Source: Virgibacillus phasianinus
GTDB taxonomy: Bacteria > Bacillota > Bacilli > Bacillales > Amphibacillaceae
DNA: 64,000 nt
Reading direction: 5' to 3'
Assembly (NCBI RefSeq): GCF_002216775.1
Contig: NZ_CP022315.1
Coordinates: 62,001 to 126,000, forward strand
Shown: in pieces, positions 45,081 to 55,570 of the stretch
Layout: every line of letters begins with the position of its first letter
How positions within the stretch are numbered: the stretch's first letter is position 1
Translations under genes and position numbers: made by a program
Notes under the pieces: generated by a model
What the model saw: only the letters and a program-made list of their open reading frames with translations
Told to the model about the DNA's origin: nothing
Database searches by the model: none

Positions 45081-45309
45081 AAAATATCAATCTCCCAATC
45101 TTTTCTTTTTCATTCTATTATATAAGAGATAATTGAAAAAATGAACGTTATTTTCGTATTTACTGTCGAAAAAAGGGATATTTTTATATAGTTTAAAATT
45201 CCTTCTTAAAAAACATGGTAAAAAGGGACACCTTACTATGATGTTTTCCGCTGTCCGTATGTCGCAGTTTGTAGAAAATCAGAGGTGAAGTTTACAAAAA
45301 ATAGCCAAA

Positions 45310-45395
45310 AAACATCCGAACGAATACAAAAGTCTAACTGAGGAATTTTGTATTCGTTCGGATTTCCCTTTGGCTAAAATACTTTTGTTCCAGTC
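45310..45395 (-). repeat. GGCTGGGACAAAAG-type repeat acting as thiolase terminator
   Basis: Read on minus it starts just after the thiolase stop with ACTGGAACAAAAGTATTTTA and goes into an 18-bp hairpin (ATCCGAACGAATACAAAA and complement, 45314-45363) followed by GTTTTTTGG. It matches copies at 48700-48790 and 59234-59327 and fits a mobile terminator. Confidence 0.8.
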
Positions 45396-46547
45396 TTAAT
45401 CCAACCGCTCCACAATGGTTGCATTTGCCATTCCGTGGCCTTCGCACATGGTCTGCAGCCCATAACGTCCTCCAGTTCGTTCCAATTCATGCAGCATGGT
45501 TGTCATGAGACGTCCTCCACTGGCACCAAGGGGATGCCCCAGCGCAATCGCGCCACCATTTGGATTCATTTTTTTCGGATCAGCACCAGTTTCCTTTAGC
45601 CAAGCAAGTGGTACCGATGCAAACGCCTCGTTCACTTCAAAAATATCAATATCCGCAATCGATAGTCCGGCTTTTTGCAATACTTTTTCTGTTGCTGGAA
45701 TTGGTCCAGTCAGCATCAGTGTCGGGTCAGATCCAACTACGGTGCGTGCCACCACACGAAATCTTGGCTTTAGCCCAAGTTCTATTGCCTTTTCACGTGA
45801 CATCAACAAGATCGCAACTGCACCATCACTAATTTGACTGGAATTGCCTGCTGTTATGCTTCCATTTTCCCGAAACGCCGCCTTAAGTCCACCAAGCTTT
45901 TCAAACGTAGTATTATCTCTAGGACCTTCATCATCTTTCACAATTGTTTTTGTCCCATCTGGAAGTGTTGCCTCCAAAGGCATAATTTCTTTGGCGAAGC
46001 GTCCTTCTTGGCGAGCCGTAACTGCCTTTCTGTGACTTTCCAACGAAAATTCATCCATTTGTTTACGACTGAAACCCCATTTATCCGCAATTCGATCGGC
46101 GGATAAGCCCTGATTGATAATTTCGTACTTTGACGTCAATGCCTCGTTAAGCTTTACACCTTGCATATTCGATCCCATTGGCACACGCGACATATTCTCG
46201 ATCCCGCCAGCAATCACGACATCCATGTCTCCGCTAATAATCGCTTGTGAAGCAAAATGAACCGCCTGCTGACTGGACCCGCACTGTCGATCAATGGTTG
46301 TTCCAGGGACTTCCACTGGATAACCGGCAATCAATGCGGCTTGCCTGGCAATATCAAAGGCCTGTTCCCCCACTTGCGATACACAACCGAAAATGACGTC
46401 CTCCACTAATTCCGAAGAAACACCCGCTCTATTTAAAACTTCATGTAAAGGCATTGCCGCCAATTCCTCGGCACGTATTCCGCTTAACCCCCCGTTCCGT
46501 CTGCCAACCGGCGTCCTTACCGCCTCAACGATCACAGCTTCACGCAT
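45396..46547 (-). CDS. Thiolase family acetyl-CoA acyltransferase
   Basis: The 383-residue enzyme has the thiolase catalytic residues: Cys89 in TTIDRQCGSSQQAV, the NEAFA motif near residue 305, GHPLGASGGR near 340 and CEGHGMANA near 367. It cleaves 3-ketoacyl-CoA to acetyl-CoA and a shortened acyl-CoA. It lies 15 bases after the acyl-CoA dehydrogenase gene, so both form an operon for beta-oxidation or a related degradation. The hydratase and hydroxyacyl dehydrogenase are not in this window. Confidence 0.93.
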   Translation of the reverse strand: MREAVIVEAVRTPVGRRNGGLSGIRAEELAAMPLHEVLNRAGVSSELVEDVIFGCVSQVGEQAFDIARQAALIAGYPVEVPGTTIDRQCGSSQQAVHFASQAIISGDMDVVIAGGIENMSRVPMGSNMQGVKLNEALTSKYEIINQGLSADRIADKWGFSRKQMDEFSLESHRKAVTARQEGRFAKEIMPLEATLPDGTKTIVKDDEGPRDNTTFEKLGGLKAAFRENGSITAGNSSQISDGAVAILLMSREKAIELGLKPRFRVVARTVVGSDPTLMLTGPIPATEKVLQKAGLSIADIDIFEVNEAFASVPLAWLKETGADPKKMNPNGGAIALGHPLGASGGRLMTTMLHELERTGGRYGLQTMCEGHGMANATIVERLD

Positions 46548-46562
46548 AACTATCTTCCTTTC

Positions 46563-47708
46563 TTATAAGCCCATATTTTTCGCAATGATTACTTTCATAA
46601 TTTCATTCGAACCTGCATAAATCGATGCGACTGCCACATCGCGATATCGTCTCGCAATCTCATATTCTTCCATATAGCCATACCCACCATGCAACTGCAT
46701 ACATTCACCCACCACTTTCTTTGCCAGGTCAGTCGTCCACCATTTGGCCATCGAAACCTCATCCACTATTTCCTTTCCTGCAACATGGTCAACAATCAGC
46801 CTATCAACAAAAGTCCTGCCGATTTGAATTTCAGTTTTCATTTCGGCAAGTTTGAACTGCGTATTTTGAAACTGGCTGATACTCTGTCCAAAAGCATTCC
46901 GTTGTTTGACATAATCAACCGTTACTCCCAGCATTATTTCAGCTGCTGCTATACTTTGAATGGCAACCATCAACCGTTCCTGTTGCAGCTTCTCCATCAA
47001 ATAATAAAAACCTTTTCCCTCTTCACCTAGTAAATTGCTTGAAGGAACCCGGACATCCTCAAAAATTAATTCACATGTATCATTTGCATGCTGACCAACT
47101 TTGTGAAGCTTTTTGTTTTTTGTAAATCCTTGGGTGCCTGCTTCCACAACAACAAGGCTGATCCCCTTGTGCGCCGGATTCGCATGTGGATCTGTTTTAC
47201 AAACAACGACAGCTAAATCGGCAGTGTAGCCGTTCGTAATAAACGTCTTTTCCCCGTTTATGATGTAGTCGTCACCATCCTTGCTGGCAGTCGTCTTGAT
47301 CGCTGCCAAGTCTGATCCAGCTACAGGTTCTGTCATGGCAATAGCGGAAATTAAATCACCGGTGATGGCGCCCGGAAGCCAAGCGGTTTTCTGTGAATCA
47401 GTACCATAGGAAGCAATATACGGCATGACAATATCATTATGGAGACCAAACCCAACCATGCCTGTGCCAACCCGTTCAAATTCCTCATTGAGTACAACCG
47501 AATAGCCAAAATCAGCTCGGAACGCTCCATATTTCTCACCAGCCCAGGGACAGAGATATCCCTGCTCCCCTGCCTTTTTCCAAAAAGATCTGGAAACCTG
47601 CTGCTCACGCTCCCATTGATCATAATAGGGATATGCTTCTTTTTCCAGAAACTTTCGTAATGAACGGCGGAAAATTTCATGTTCTTCACGTAAATATGAT
47701 CGTTCCAT
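46563..47708 (-). CDS. Acyl-CoA dehydrogenase
   Basis: The 381-residue flavoenzyme has both family signatures: AIAMTEPVAGSDLAAIKTTA near residue 126 and QLHGGYGYMEEYEIARRYRD near residue 340. The catalytic base is probably the Glu of YMEEYEIAR or the later SNEI region. It makes the 2-enoyl-CoA and passes electrons to ETF. GGAGG precedes the ATG. It leads the acd-thiolase operon. Confidence 0.93.
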   Translation of the reverse strand: MERSYLREEHEIFRRSLRKFLEKEAYPYYDQWEREQQVSRSFWKKAGEQGYLCPWAGEKYGAFRADFGYSVVLNEEFERVGTGMVGFGLHNDIVMPYIASYGTDSQKTAWLPGAITGDLISAIAMTEPVAGSDLAAIKTTASKDGDDYIINGEKTFITNGYTADLAVVVCKTDPHANPAHKGISLVVVEAGTQGFTKNKKLHKVGQHANDTCELIFEDVRVPSSNLLGEEGKGFYYLMEKLQQERLMVAIQSIAAAEIMLGVTVDYVKQRNAFGQSISQFQNTQFKLAEMKTEIQIGRTFVDRLIVDHVAGKEIVDEVSMAKWWTTDLAKKVVGECMQLHGGYGYMEEYEIARRYRDVAVASIYAGSNEIMKVIIAKNMGL

Positions 47709-47937
47709 GTTGTTAATCTCCTCCCTATATAAATGATAGTTATGAACAATTAGATGGCTAGGTTGCGTGATAAATAATCAAAACGATTAGGCAATTTCTG
47801 TCGCATCCCTTTTCATATTCCCTATGTTTAATTAAATATAATTTTAGGTGTTTACTTCTAAATGTCAAGATAGCTTTCTAAATTATTCAACTATTATTAA
47901 AGGCTGTCAACTAGGATTCATTTCCGCGAAAAAGCAA

Positions 47938-47985
47938 AGGGGCTGGGACAAAACTAAAATGTCCAACTCAAAAAACGAACGATCA
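47938..47985 (+). repeat. Partial GGCTGGGACAAAA-type repeat
   Basis: GGGGCTGGGACAAAACTAAA at 47939 matches the 5' part of the repeats at 48700 and 59234 but lacks the hairpin. It borders the large palindromic mosaic that follows. Confidence 0.55.
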
Positions 47986-48078
47986 AGGGGTAGGAAGTTT
48001 AGAATGTTTCTTTCCAACAATCGGATCTTAATAAGCAGTTGACATAAACTACTATCATGTTCGGTGCCTTGTCACCGC

Positions 48079-48420
48079 TGCGGAAAAACACTGCGCTTTC
48101 AGTGGCAGCTGATGAGCCTTCTCGAGCTTACGCTGAGGCCACTGAAAAAGGTAAATGTAGTACAAAATAGGTGGATCTCTGATCGCATCTTGAATATACT
48201 GCGCTTTCCGCGGGCGAGTGACGAGTCTCCTCGGACTGACGTCCTCCGGGGTCTCGTCGATCTCTCACTTCCCGCAGGAGTCTCCGTATATTCAAGATGC
48301 TAAGTTAAGGTGAATAGCTAAATTTATCAAATCCACCACTTTTTCAGTGCCTTCCTTACGCTCTCCCGGGGTCTCATCGAGGCTTCTGCTCCCACAGGAG
48401 TCTCCGTGTTTTTCCTCCGC
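48079..48420 (+). repeat. Palindromic element with CGGAAAAACAC arms, copy 2, split by element D
   Basis: Left arm CGGAAAAACAC (48080) and right arm GTGTTTTTCCTCCGC (48406-48420) are those of the intact copy at 27537. Copy D (48135-48354) lies in the loop, flanked by the duplicated CTTACGCT. This is the cleanest evidence that the 220-bp element moves. Confidence 0.85.
48135..48354 (+). mobile_element. MITE-like palindromic element, copy D (220 bp) with exact 8-bp target duplication
   Basis: The ends are GAGGCCACTGAAAAAG and the inverse of GAAGGCACTGAAAAAG. CTTACGCT occurs at 48127-48134 and again at 48355-48362. Inner arms CATCTTGAATATAC and GTATATTCAAGATG pair, and the core CTTTCCGCGGGCGAG pairs loosely with CTCACTTCCCGCAGGAG. 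No ORF for a transposase, so it would depend on an enzyme made elsewhere. Confidence 0.9.
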
Positions 48421-48484
48421 TAATATGTCATTAGACAAAACAGTATTATATAGTAAGTCCACTATTACGTGATGTCTTACGCTC

Positions 48485-48655
48485 CGGACCGTTGACTCCT
48501 GCTTAGAACAGCGCGAGCTGAAGACCCCGCAGAGTGGTTAAATAATGAAGGCCGACTAAAACCGCCCTTTGCGGGCAACGTCGGCATACCCCTTGCCGGG
48601 GCAAGGAGGCTGAAGCCGTGCCCTAAGGTGCGCAACGGTCCGAAGCGGAAAACAA
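48485..48655 (+). repeat. Palindromic element with GGACCGTT/AACGGTCC arms, copy 2, with extra module
   Basis: GGACCGTTGACTCCTGCTTA at 48486 and GCAACGGTCCGAAGCGGAAA at 48632 are the arms. The module with ACCGCCCTTTGCGGGCAACG and CCCCTTGCCGGGGCAAGG (48546-48613) is the same as in copies A, B and E of the TIR element, so it has been exchanged between families. Confidence 0.75.
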
Positions 48656-48699
48656 TCTAGCGCATACTTTTTAGCTTTAAGTTTACAAAAACAGACAAG

Positions 48700-48790
48700 A
48701 AAAAATCCGAACTACTTCAAATTCTAATCAAAGAATTGAATCATAGTTCGGATTTCTCTCTGGCTAAAACACTTTTGTCCCAGCCTCTTG
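48700..48790 (-). repeat. GGCTGGGACAAAAG-type repeat downstream of the 3D-domain gene
   Basis: On minus it reads GAGGCTGGGACAAAAGTGTT, then AGCCAGAGAGAAATCCGAAC, then a hairpin that ends TAGTTCGGATTTTTTC. It has the orientation of a terminator for the minus-strand gene that ends at 48843. It is nearly the same as the copy at 59234. Confidence 0.8.
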
Positions 48791-48842
48791 CTTTTTTTAT
48801 TTAAACGCTCTTTACTTTTATAATCAGCTGCATACTTCGGTT

Positions 48843-50114
48843 TTACTGAATCGTTACTTTAACAGTGCGTACTCCCCACTCCAACGCTGCCTGTCGGGTC
48901 GGAACATACACATCAATTTTGTTACCATTAATTGCACTGCCAATATCGCCTGCTATCGCGTAACCATATCCTTCGACATGAACGACAGAACCTATTGGGA
49001 TAACGCTTGGGTCAACTGCAATTACTTTAGCGTTAGGATTTTCCCTAAGATTGATTCCAGTGTACGTTACTCCAGATCCGCCAGCACTCTCCATTGTATA
49101 GGCTGTTGCAGTAACGGTAAATGATTTTTTGTCTGTATTGTCCTGTGGTTTCTTTTCTGGCTTTGGTGTTTCTGCGTCTTTTTCCTCTCTTGCAGCTGCT
49201 TCCGTTTTATTTTCATCTTCTTTATTTGCAACAGGCGTTACTTTATGTTCACTTTCTTCCTTAGATACAGCCTTCCCCTTACTTTCGGTTTCTTTCTCAG
49301 CTGCAGCTTTCATTTTATTTTTACGTTCTTTCACTTGTTCAGCTTGTTCAGCCTTCTTTGCTGCCTCTGCCATATTTTGTTTTACATCTCTTTCAAGTGA
49401 AGCAAGCTCTTTGTCTTCACTTTTCAATTTATCTATTACTGCAATAAACTCCTGCTGTTTCTTTTCTAGTGAATCTTTACGCTTTTCGTTTTGCAGCTTT
49501 TCTTCATTAATTTCTGCTAAGGTTTCTTCTTGTTTTGTTTTCATGGCGTTTAAATCGTCGAGCTTCTCTAATGCAAGCTTTTTCTTTTCGGCTACTTTAT
49601 GTATATCACTGTCTAGCTTTTCTAATAAGGATGCATCAGAATCAGTAATTTTGTTCACCATGGAAACACGGCTGATAAAATCACCAAAACTTTGCGAACC
49701 AAAGATTACCTCTAAATAACTTACCGAACCACCGGCTTTTTGATAGGAGGCAATTCGATTCTTTAATAGTTCTTGACGTTTTTCAATATCCGTCTCTAGT
49801 TCCTTGATTTCATTTTGAAGCGTTCTAATTTCTTCAATAGTTTTTGAAATGGTTTGTTCCGTTTTTCCAATCATCTTTTGCTTTTCGTTTAATGATTGCG
49901 TTACACGTTCAATTTTTTTATTCATTTCTTCTATCTCGGACATGAAATTAGCAACTTGTTCATCCGCTTCGGATAAGTTTTCTTTAACGTCCTTGCGTTG
50001 ATCCTGAATGTTTTCCAGGTCTTGTTTGGTTTCTGCATAGCTATTAATACCAAAGGATAAGCTCAAGATAAGTGCAGTGGCTAAGGTAAGTGCAGTTAAT
50101 TTTCTTGTCAACAT
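48843..50114 (-). CDS. Secreted coiled-coil (PcsB-like) protein with C-terminal 3D domain
   Basis: The 423-residue protein has a signal peptide (residues 1-27), a long PcsB/CwlO-like coiled coil (28-260), a low-complexity K/E/T-rich linker (about 260-325) and a 3D domain (330-423) with three aspartates in IAVDPSVIP, AGDIGSAI and KIDVYVP. The domain resembles lytic transglycosylase MltA and stationary-phase resuscitation factors. It probably acts on cell-wall peptidoglycan. A promoter could not be assigned. Its 3' end is followed by a terminator-like repeat. Confidence 0.85.
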   Translation of the reverse strand: MLTRKLTALTLATALILSLSFGINSYAETKQDLENIQDQRKDVKENLSEADEQVANFMSEIEEMNKKIERVTQSLNEKQKMIGKTEQTISKTIEEIRTLQNEIKELETDIEKRQELLKNRIASYQKAGGSVSYLEVIFGSQSFGDFISRVSMVNKITDSDASLLEKLDSDIHKVAEKKKLALEKLDDLNAMKTKQEETLAEINEEKLQNEKRKDSLEKKQQEFIAVIDKLKSEDKELASLERDVKQNMAEAAKKAEQAEQVKERKNKMKAAAEKETESKGKAVSKEESEHKVTPVANKEDENKTEAAAREEKDAETPKPEKKPQDNTDKKSFTVTATAYTMESAGGSGVTYTGINLRENPNAKVIAVDPSVIPIGSVVHVEGYGYAIAGDIGSAINGNKIDVYVPTRQAALEWGVRTVKVTIQ

Positions 50115-50334
50115 TTTCCCCCGCTTCCTGTTTCTATTAAAAGTTCCAGCATTTTGATTCTATAGTACCATCTGAAATTTACACCAAGATTAAGGCAATG
50201 TTACAACTATATTTCATGGTAGTTTTCCAAGACCACCCTTAGCTCTTTTTGTTTTTTTGTAAAAATTGCATATAAAAATTAATCTAGTAACAGTGATGAC
50301 TTCCACCCGTACTTGCATTCTTTTTCATAAATCG

Positions 50335-51602
<1,268 letters not shown>

Positions 51603-51676
51603 AAAAAGCGCAAACTCGCCAGTATCTCTATTTATTACAGGGTGCCGGATTTGGACATGACTGAGTTAAACTGTTA

Positions 51677-51722
51677 AAAAACGAGACAGCGGTAAATTGA
51701 TCGCCGCTGTCTCGTTTTTATT
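51677..51722. terminator. Terminator of trpS
   Basis: AAAACGAGACAGCGG and CCGCTGTCTCGTTTT form the stem and a T run follows. It could serve both trpS and the convergent yjbA gene. Confidence 0.9.
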
Positions 51723-51764
51723 TTGTAACTATTATCGTCTAATCTATCAGCTGATAGAAAATAA

Positions 51765-52526
51765 CTAATTCTGTTTAGATGGTTTACCTTCTTGCACCTG
51801 CTCAAGTTCCCATAGTCTTTCGAGAAATGGCTGGCCCTTTATTAACTTTCTGCATAGGTTTTCATGTTCCATGCTCCAGCCTTGACGCACACCGTCATAA
51901 AGTACCTGCCAGATTTTATCAGGGTCCATGAAGCGAATATACCGATATTTTTTCGGATCCCATTCTGTCAGCCAATAGCGCAGTTCTCCATGATTATTTG
52001 TCGTACGTAATTGGTCTAGTGCCATCATCAATAATTGTTTCAACTGACGTTCTCTTCGGGTCAATCCATAAATCAATTCTGGTTCCATGGATAAAATATG
52101 ATATTCTTTTTCTTTCATTTTTTCATCAAGCTTGAAGTTTTGCGGTTTGATTCCGGAAATCATATCAAAAACTTGTTGTTCCTGTCTTGGAATTAATCTG
52201 CTTTTTCGAATAGGAATTTGATAACCGATTGTATCGAAGGCAATAATATCGGTACCGTCAGTTACAACACAAGCATAATCCAATACAATACGTTCCTGTC
52301 CCTTGCGAATATATGCACGTTTACAGATAATGTCTAATAATGCTTTAGGAAGATCATGCATATTATTCTCAATGTACCGGTACAGGTCCTTGTTTATGTA
52401 TAGCAACGGTACTTGGTCCAATAGCTCAATTCCATCTTCTTTACGCCATTCATGGAAGTAGCAAACACTGTAACCATTCTCTTCTCCTTCAAACCAGTTA
52501 ACCCAAACATCATGTAAATATAACAT
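51765..52526 (-). CDS. yjbA: YjbA family protein (DUF3603)
   Basis: The 253-residue protein begins [42 protein letters not shown] and matches the YjbA family, which is restricted to Bacillus-like bacteria and has no known function. It keeps the B. subtilis position between fabF and trpS. Promoter and ribosome site (GTGAGGG) are ordinary. Confidence 0.88.
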   Translation of the reverse strand: MLYLHDVWVNWFEGEENGYSVCYFHEWRKEDGIELLDQVPLLYINKDLYRYIENNMHDLPKALLDIICKRAYIRKGQERIVLDYACVVTDGTDIIAFDTIGYQIPIRKSRLIPRQEQQVFDMISGIKPQNFKLDEKMKEKEYHILSMEPELIYGLTRRERQLKQLLMMALDQLRTTNNHGELRYWLTEWDPKKYRYIRFMDPDKIWQVLYDGVRQGWSMEHENLCRKLIKGQPFLERLWELEQVQEGKPSKQN

Positions 52527-52614
52527 TGTAAACCCTCACTTTGTATGCCACCTTTTAAGATACATTATGACCAGGATGTTAGAAAAATATTCGATTAATC
52601 CTATAATTTTCCTA

Positions 52615-52818
52615 TCAGTTTGGGTAGCGGTAAAGTGCAATTATTATTAAAATAAAGCCTATTGGTAAGAAATAACATTCGGGTCTTACAACGATGTAAC
52701 TAAAGAAATCGGCCCAAGCTAACCCCGCTGGTATAAAATTCATATATGTAATCAGGACAACCCCACCCGCGACAGCTAGTCCAAACCCAAGTAAAAATAA
52801 AAAGATCGTGAACATCAT
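52615..52818 (-). CDS. Small two-helix membrane protein
   Basis: The 67-residue protein from the ATG at 52818 (start MMFTIFLFLLGFGLAVAGGV, AGGTGGGGG upstream) has two hydrophobic segments (residues 2-25 and 45-64) with a loop that includes a PECYF motif. I do not recognise it. A longer reading has no ribosome site. It lies between fabF and yjbA. Confidence 0.65.
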   Translation of the reverse strand: MMFTIFLFLLGFGLAVAGGVVLITYMNFIPAGLAWADFFSYIVVRPECYFLPIGFILIIIALYRYPN

Positions 52819-53108
52819 TATTTTCCCCCACCTAAACTTGTCCATTTTTTCTATAATGTATGCAAAACTATTATGAAAAATGAGTAATTCTTCCAAATGA
52901 TAGACATGGTCCGCGTAAAAAGGAATAAAAGCAATTCGGCTTCCGGTGGAGGGCAGGCGCATTCCAGCATTTCTCCCTGCGAGCATAGATAGGCATTTTG
53001 GTTCTGATAATATAAAATTTCTATTTTGGATGAAATCCTTTTTCCCTTGACAGCCTTAGTATGAAATAAAGGGAAGGGTAAAGCGATTAGTATTCGCCGG
53101 ACCGTGCA

Positions 53109-53152
53109 CAAAAAAAGCTTGCAGAAAAACCAAAGGGTTTCTCTACAAGCTG
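53109..53152 (-). terminator. Terminator of fabF
   Basis: On minus AGCTTG and CAAGCT with inner AGA/TCT and AAACC/GGTTT pairs make a strong stem, followed by TTTTTTTG. A second hairpin (GGTATGAA/TTCATACC) is at 53154-53180. Confidence 0.88.
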
Positions 53153-53186
53153 AGGTATGAAAGCAATTTAGCTTCATACCTTCCAT

Positions 53187-54428
53187 TTACTTATTATATT
53201 TCTTAAAAATTAGTGCTGCGTTGTGACCGCCAAACCCAAGTGAATTACTCATCACAACATTAACATCCTTCTTCCTTGCTTCATTTGGAACATAATCCAA
53301 ATCACATTCCTCGTCAGGTGTTTCATAGTTCGTTGTTGGTGGGACAATACTGTCGGTAATTGATTTAACAGCAATCACTGACTCAATTCCACCAGCAGCA
53401 CCTAGTAAGTGTCCTGTCATTGATTTGGTGGATGAGATGGCAACCTTATAGGCATGATCACCAAATACTTCTTTGATGGCCATGGTTTCAAACTTATCGT
53501 TCAAATCTGTACTGGTACCGTGTGCATTAATATAATCAACTTCTGTGCCATCAATTCCGGCATCGTTGATTGCCTGCTGCATAGCACGTGCCGCACCTTC
53601 ACCGCCCTGCGCAGGTGCTGTAATATGGTATGCATCTCCTGTAGAGCCATACCCAATAATTTCCCCATAGATATGTGCTCCACGCTCTAAGGCAGATTCC
53701 AGTGATTCTAGGATTAGGATTCCAGCTCCTTCTCCCATAACAAATCCATCGCGATTTTTATCAAACGGACGACTAGCCGTTTTTGGATCCGGGTTGTATG
53801 ACAATGCCTTCATGGAACTAAATCCGGCAAATGCCATATTCGTGATAGGGGCCTCTGTTCCACCCGTGATCATGTAATCCGCACCGCCGCGCTGGATTAC
53901 TTTAAAAGCGTCACCTATGGAATTGGCACCCGACGCACATGCTGTTACCGTACAGGAATTAATTCCTTTAGCACCCAATTGAATGGACACCTGACCCGCT
54001 GCCATATCCGGGATGAGCATTGGAACAAAGAATGGACTTACCCGCTTATAGCCGCGCGATAAAAATTTATTATGCTGGTCTTCATAGGTGTCCATGCCGC
54101 CAATACCTGAACCAATCCAGACACCAACCCGATTGGCAATTTGATCATTGATATCAAGTTTGGCATCCTCAACTGCCATTTTTGACGCTGCCACGGCATA
54201 TTGTGTAAAGCGGTCCATTTTTCGTGCATCTTTCTTTTCCATATATAATGATGGATCAAAGTCCTTTATTTCTGCTGCTACTGTTGCTGGAAAATCGTCT
54301 TTATTTACCCGGGTAACTGTATCAATCCCTGAATTCCCTTCAACAATATTATTCCACATGCTCGGAACATCTTTGCCGACAGGGCTTATTGCGCCTAATC
54401 CTGTTATTACTACTCTTCTTGCTTCCAT
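53187..54428 (-). CDS. fabF: 3-oxoacyl-ACP synthase II (FabF)
   Basis: The 413-residue enzyme has the beta-ketoacyl synthase motif [13 protein letters not shown] with Cys164 and the histidines of [15 protein letters not shown] near residue 304 and [14 protein letters not shown] near 341. It extends malonyl-ACP condensation products and controls fluidity. It lies 27 bases after fabH in an operon, probably under FapR control. Confidence 0.96.
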   Translation of the reverse strand: MEARRVVITGLGAISPVGKDVPSMWNNIVEGNSGIDTVTRVNKDDFPATVAAEIKDFDPSLYMEKKDARKMDRFTQYAVAASKMAVEDAKLDINDQIANRVGVWIGSGIGGMDTYEDQHNKFLSRGYKRVSPFFVPMLIPDMAAGQVSIQLGAKGINSCTVTACASGANSIGDAFKVIQRGGADYMITGGTEAPITNMAFAGFSSMKALSYNPDPKTASRPFDKNRDGFVMGEGAGILILESLESALERGAHIYGEIIGYGSTGDAYHITAPAQGGEGAARAMQQAINDAGIDGTEVDYINAHGTSTDLNDKFETMAIKEVFGDHAYKVAISSTKSMTGHLLGAAGGIESVIAVKSITDSIVPPTTNYETPDEECDLDYVPNEARKKDVNVVMSNSLGFGGHNAALIFKKYNK

Positions 54429-54455
54429 TTTATTTCCTCCTCTTACACGTACCTG

Positions 54456-55394
54456 CTATTTTCCGTAACGGAAGGCAATTGCACCCCAGGTTAAACCTCC
54501 GCCAAATCCAACCATTACGACTAAATCATTATCTTTTATTTTACCATCTTTGACTGCCTCTGATAATGCAATAGGTATTGAAGCTGAAGATGTATTACCA
54601 TATTTCTTTACCGATGTTGCCATTTTATCTTCTGAAATCCCTAACCGTTCACGGGCAGCATTCATAATACGAATATTTGCCTGATGCGGGATCAGATAAT
54701 CGACGTCCTCTTTATTATAACCGGTTTTTTCAATCACATTAACCGATGACTGCGGCATTTGTCTTACAGCAAACTTGAACACTTCCCGGCCATTCATAAT
54801 CAGTTGATTGTTTTCATCCTGGTATAAATGTTTCCCGCCAGAACCGTCAGATCCTAGTTCAAATGATAGAATTCCCTTCCCTTCAGAGACTTCTCCAACC
54901 ACTGCGGCGCCAGCACCATCACCAAACAGGACACATGTATTCCGATCTTCCCAGTTGGTGATTTTCGATAGCTTTTCCACTCCAACAACTAGCACTTTTT
55001 TGTATGCCTTTGTTTCAATAAATTGCTTCGCTGTAACCATACCGTACATGAATCCGGAGCAAGCAGCGCCAATATCCATTGATGCAACTGAACCACATCC
55101 GAGGCGATTCTGCAAGCGGTTTGCTACTGAGGGAAAAGGTGTATCCGGAGTTACGGTTGCAACTAGGATAAGATCAATTTCCTCTGCTGAGACATTCGCT
55201 TCTTCCAGTGCCTGCTTGGCGGCAAAAAAGGCCATATCTGACGTGTCGATATCGTCTCCAGCTATCCGCCGTTCTTCTATTCCTGTTCGTGTTCTAATCC
55301 ATTCATCACTTGTATCTACTATCTTTTCCATATCTTTATTTGTAACGACTTTGGTTGGAACATAATGACCTGTACCTAATAATCCAACATTCAT
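54456..55394 (-). CDS. fabH: 3-oxoacyl-ACP synthase III (FabH)
   Basis: The 312-residue enzyme has the FabH catalytic triad Cys112 ([12 protein letters not shown]), the His of [10 protein letters not shown] near residue 238 and the Asn of [11 protein letters not shown] near 268. FabH begins fatty acid synthesis with acyl-CoA primers, branched ones in Bacillus. It lies upstream of fabF, and a FapR-type operator lies just before it. Confidence 0.96.
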   Translation of the reverse strand: MNVGLLGTGHYVPTKVVTNKDMEKIVDTSDEWIRTRTGIEERRIAGDDIDTSDMAFFAAKQALEEANVSAEEIDLILVATVTPDTPFPSVANRLQNRLGCGSVASMDIGAACSGFMYGMVTAKQFIETKAYKKVLVVGVEKLSKITNWEDRNTCVLFGDGAGAAVVGEVSEGKGILSFELGSDGSGGKHLYQDENNQLIMNGREVFKFAVRQMPQSSVNVIEKTGYNKEDVDYLIPHQANIRIMNAARERLGISEDKMATSVKKYGNTSSASIPIALSEAVKDGKIKDNDLVVMVGFGGGLTWGAIAFRYGK

Positions 55395-55430
55395 CCTTCC
55401 ATCCCCTTAAATAAGTTTTGTTATCAATTA

Positions 55431-55451
55431 TTATGACTTGGTACTAATTTT
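55431..55451 (-). promoter_or_regulatory. FapR operator-like site upstream of fabH-fabF
   Basis: On minus the sequence reads AAAATTAGTACCAAGTCATAA, close to the FapR consensus ATTAGTACCTAGTCTTAAT. It lies about 40-57 bases before the fabH ATG. FapR represses fatty acid genes until malonyl-CoA rises, so this is the expected control of the operon. Confidence 0.75.
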
Positions 55452-55489
55452 AATGCATCGATGCCCCACTTGCAAGCAAAAATTAGAAA

Positions 55490-55535
55490 AGCATAAGCGC
55501 CCGTTTAGAAGCGGACGCATACGCTGGACCTTTAA
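55490..55535 (-). repeat. Copy of the GCGTCCGCTTCTAAACGGGC intergenic repeat
   Basis: GCGCCCGTTTAGAAGCGGAC at 55499 is the inverse of the sequence at 37836-37860. It lies between med and fabH, where B. subtilis has the small comZ gene. Confidence 0.6.
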
Positions 55536-55570
55536 TTTATACTATTAGGTTACAGCTTCCTAACAGTTTC

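Noticed and set aside
49129-49719. Long Ser-rich frame on the plus strand
   Set aside because: It is the antisense of the coiled-coil part of the 3D-domain gene; its composition follows from the Glu/Lys codons of that gene.
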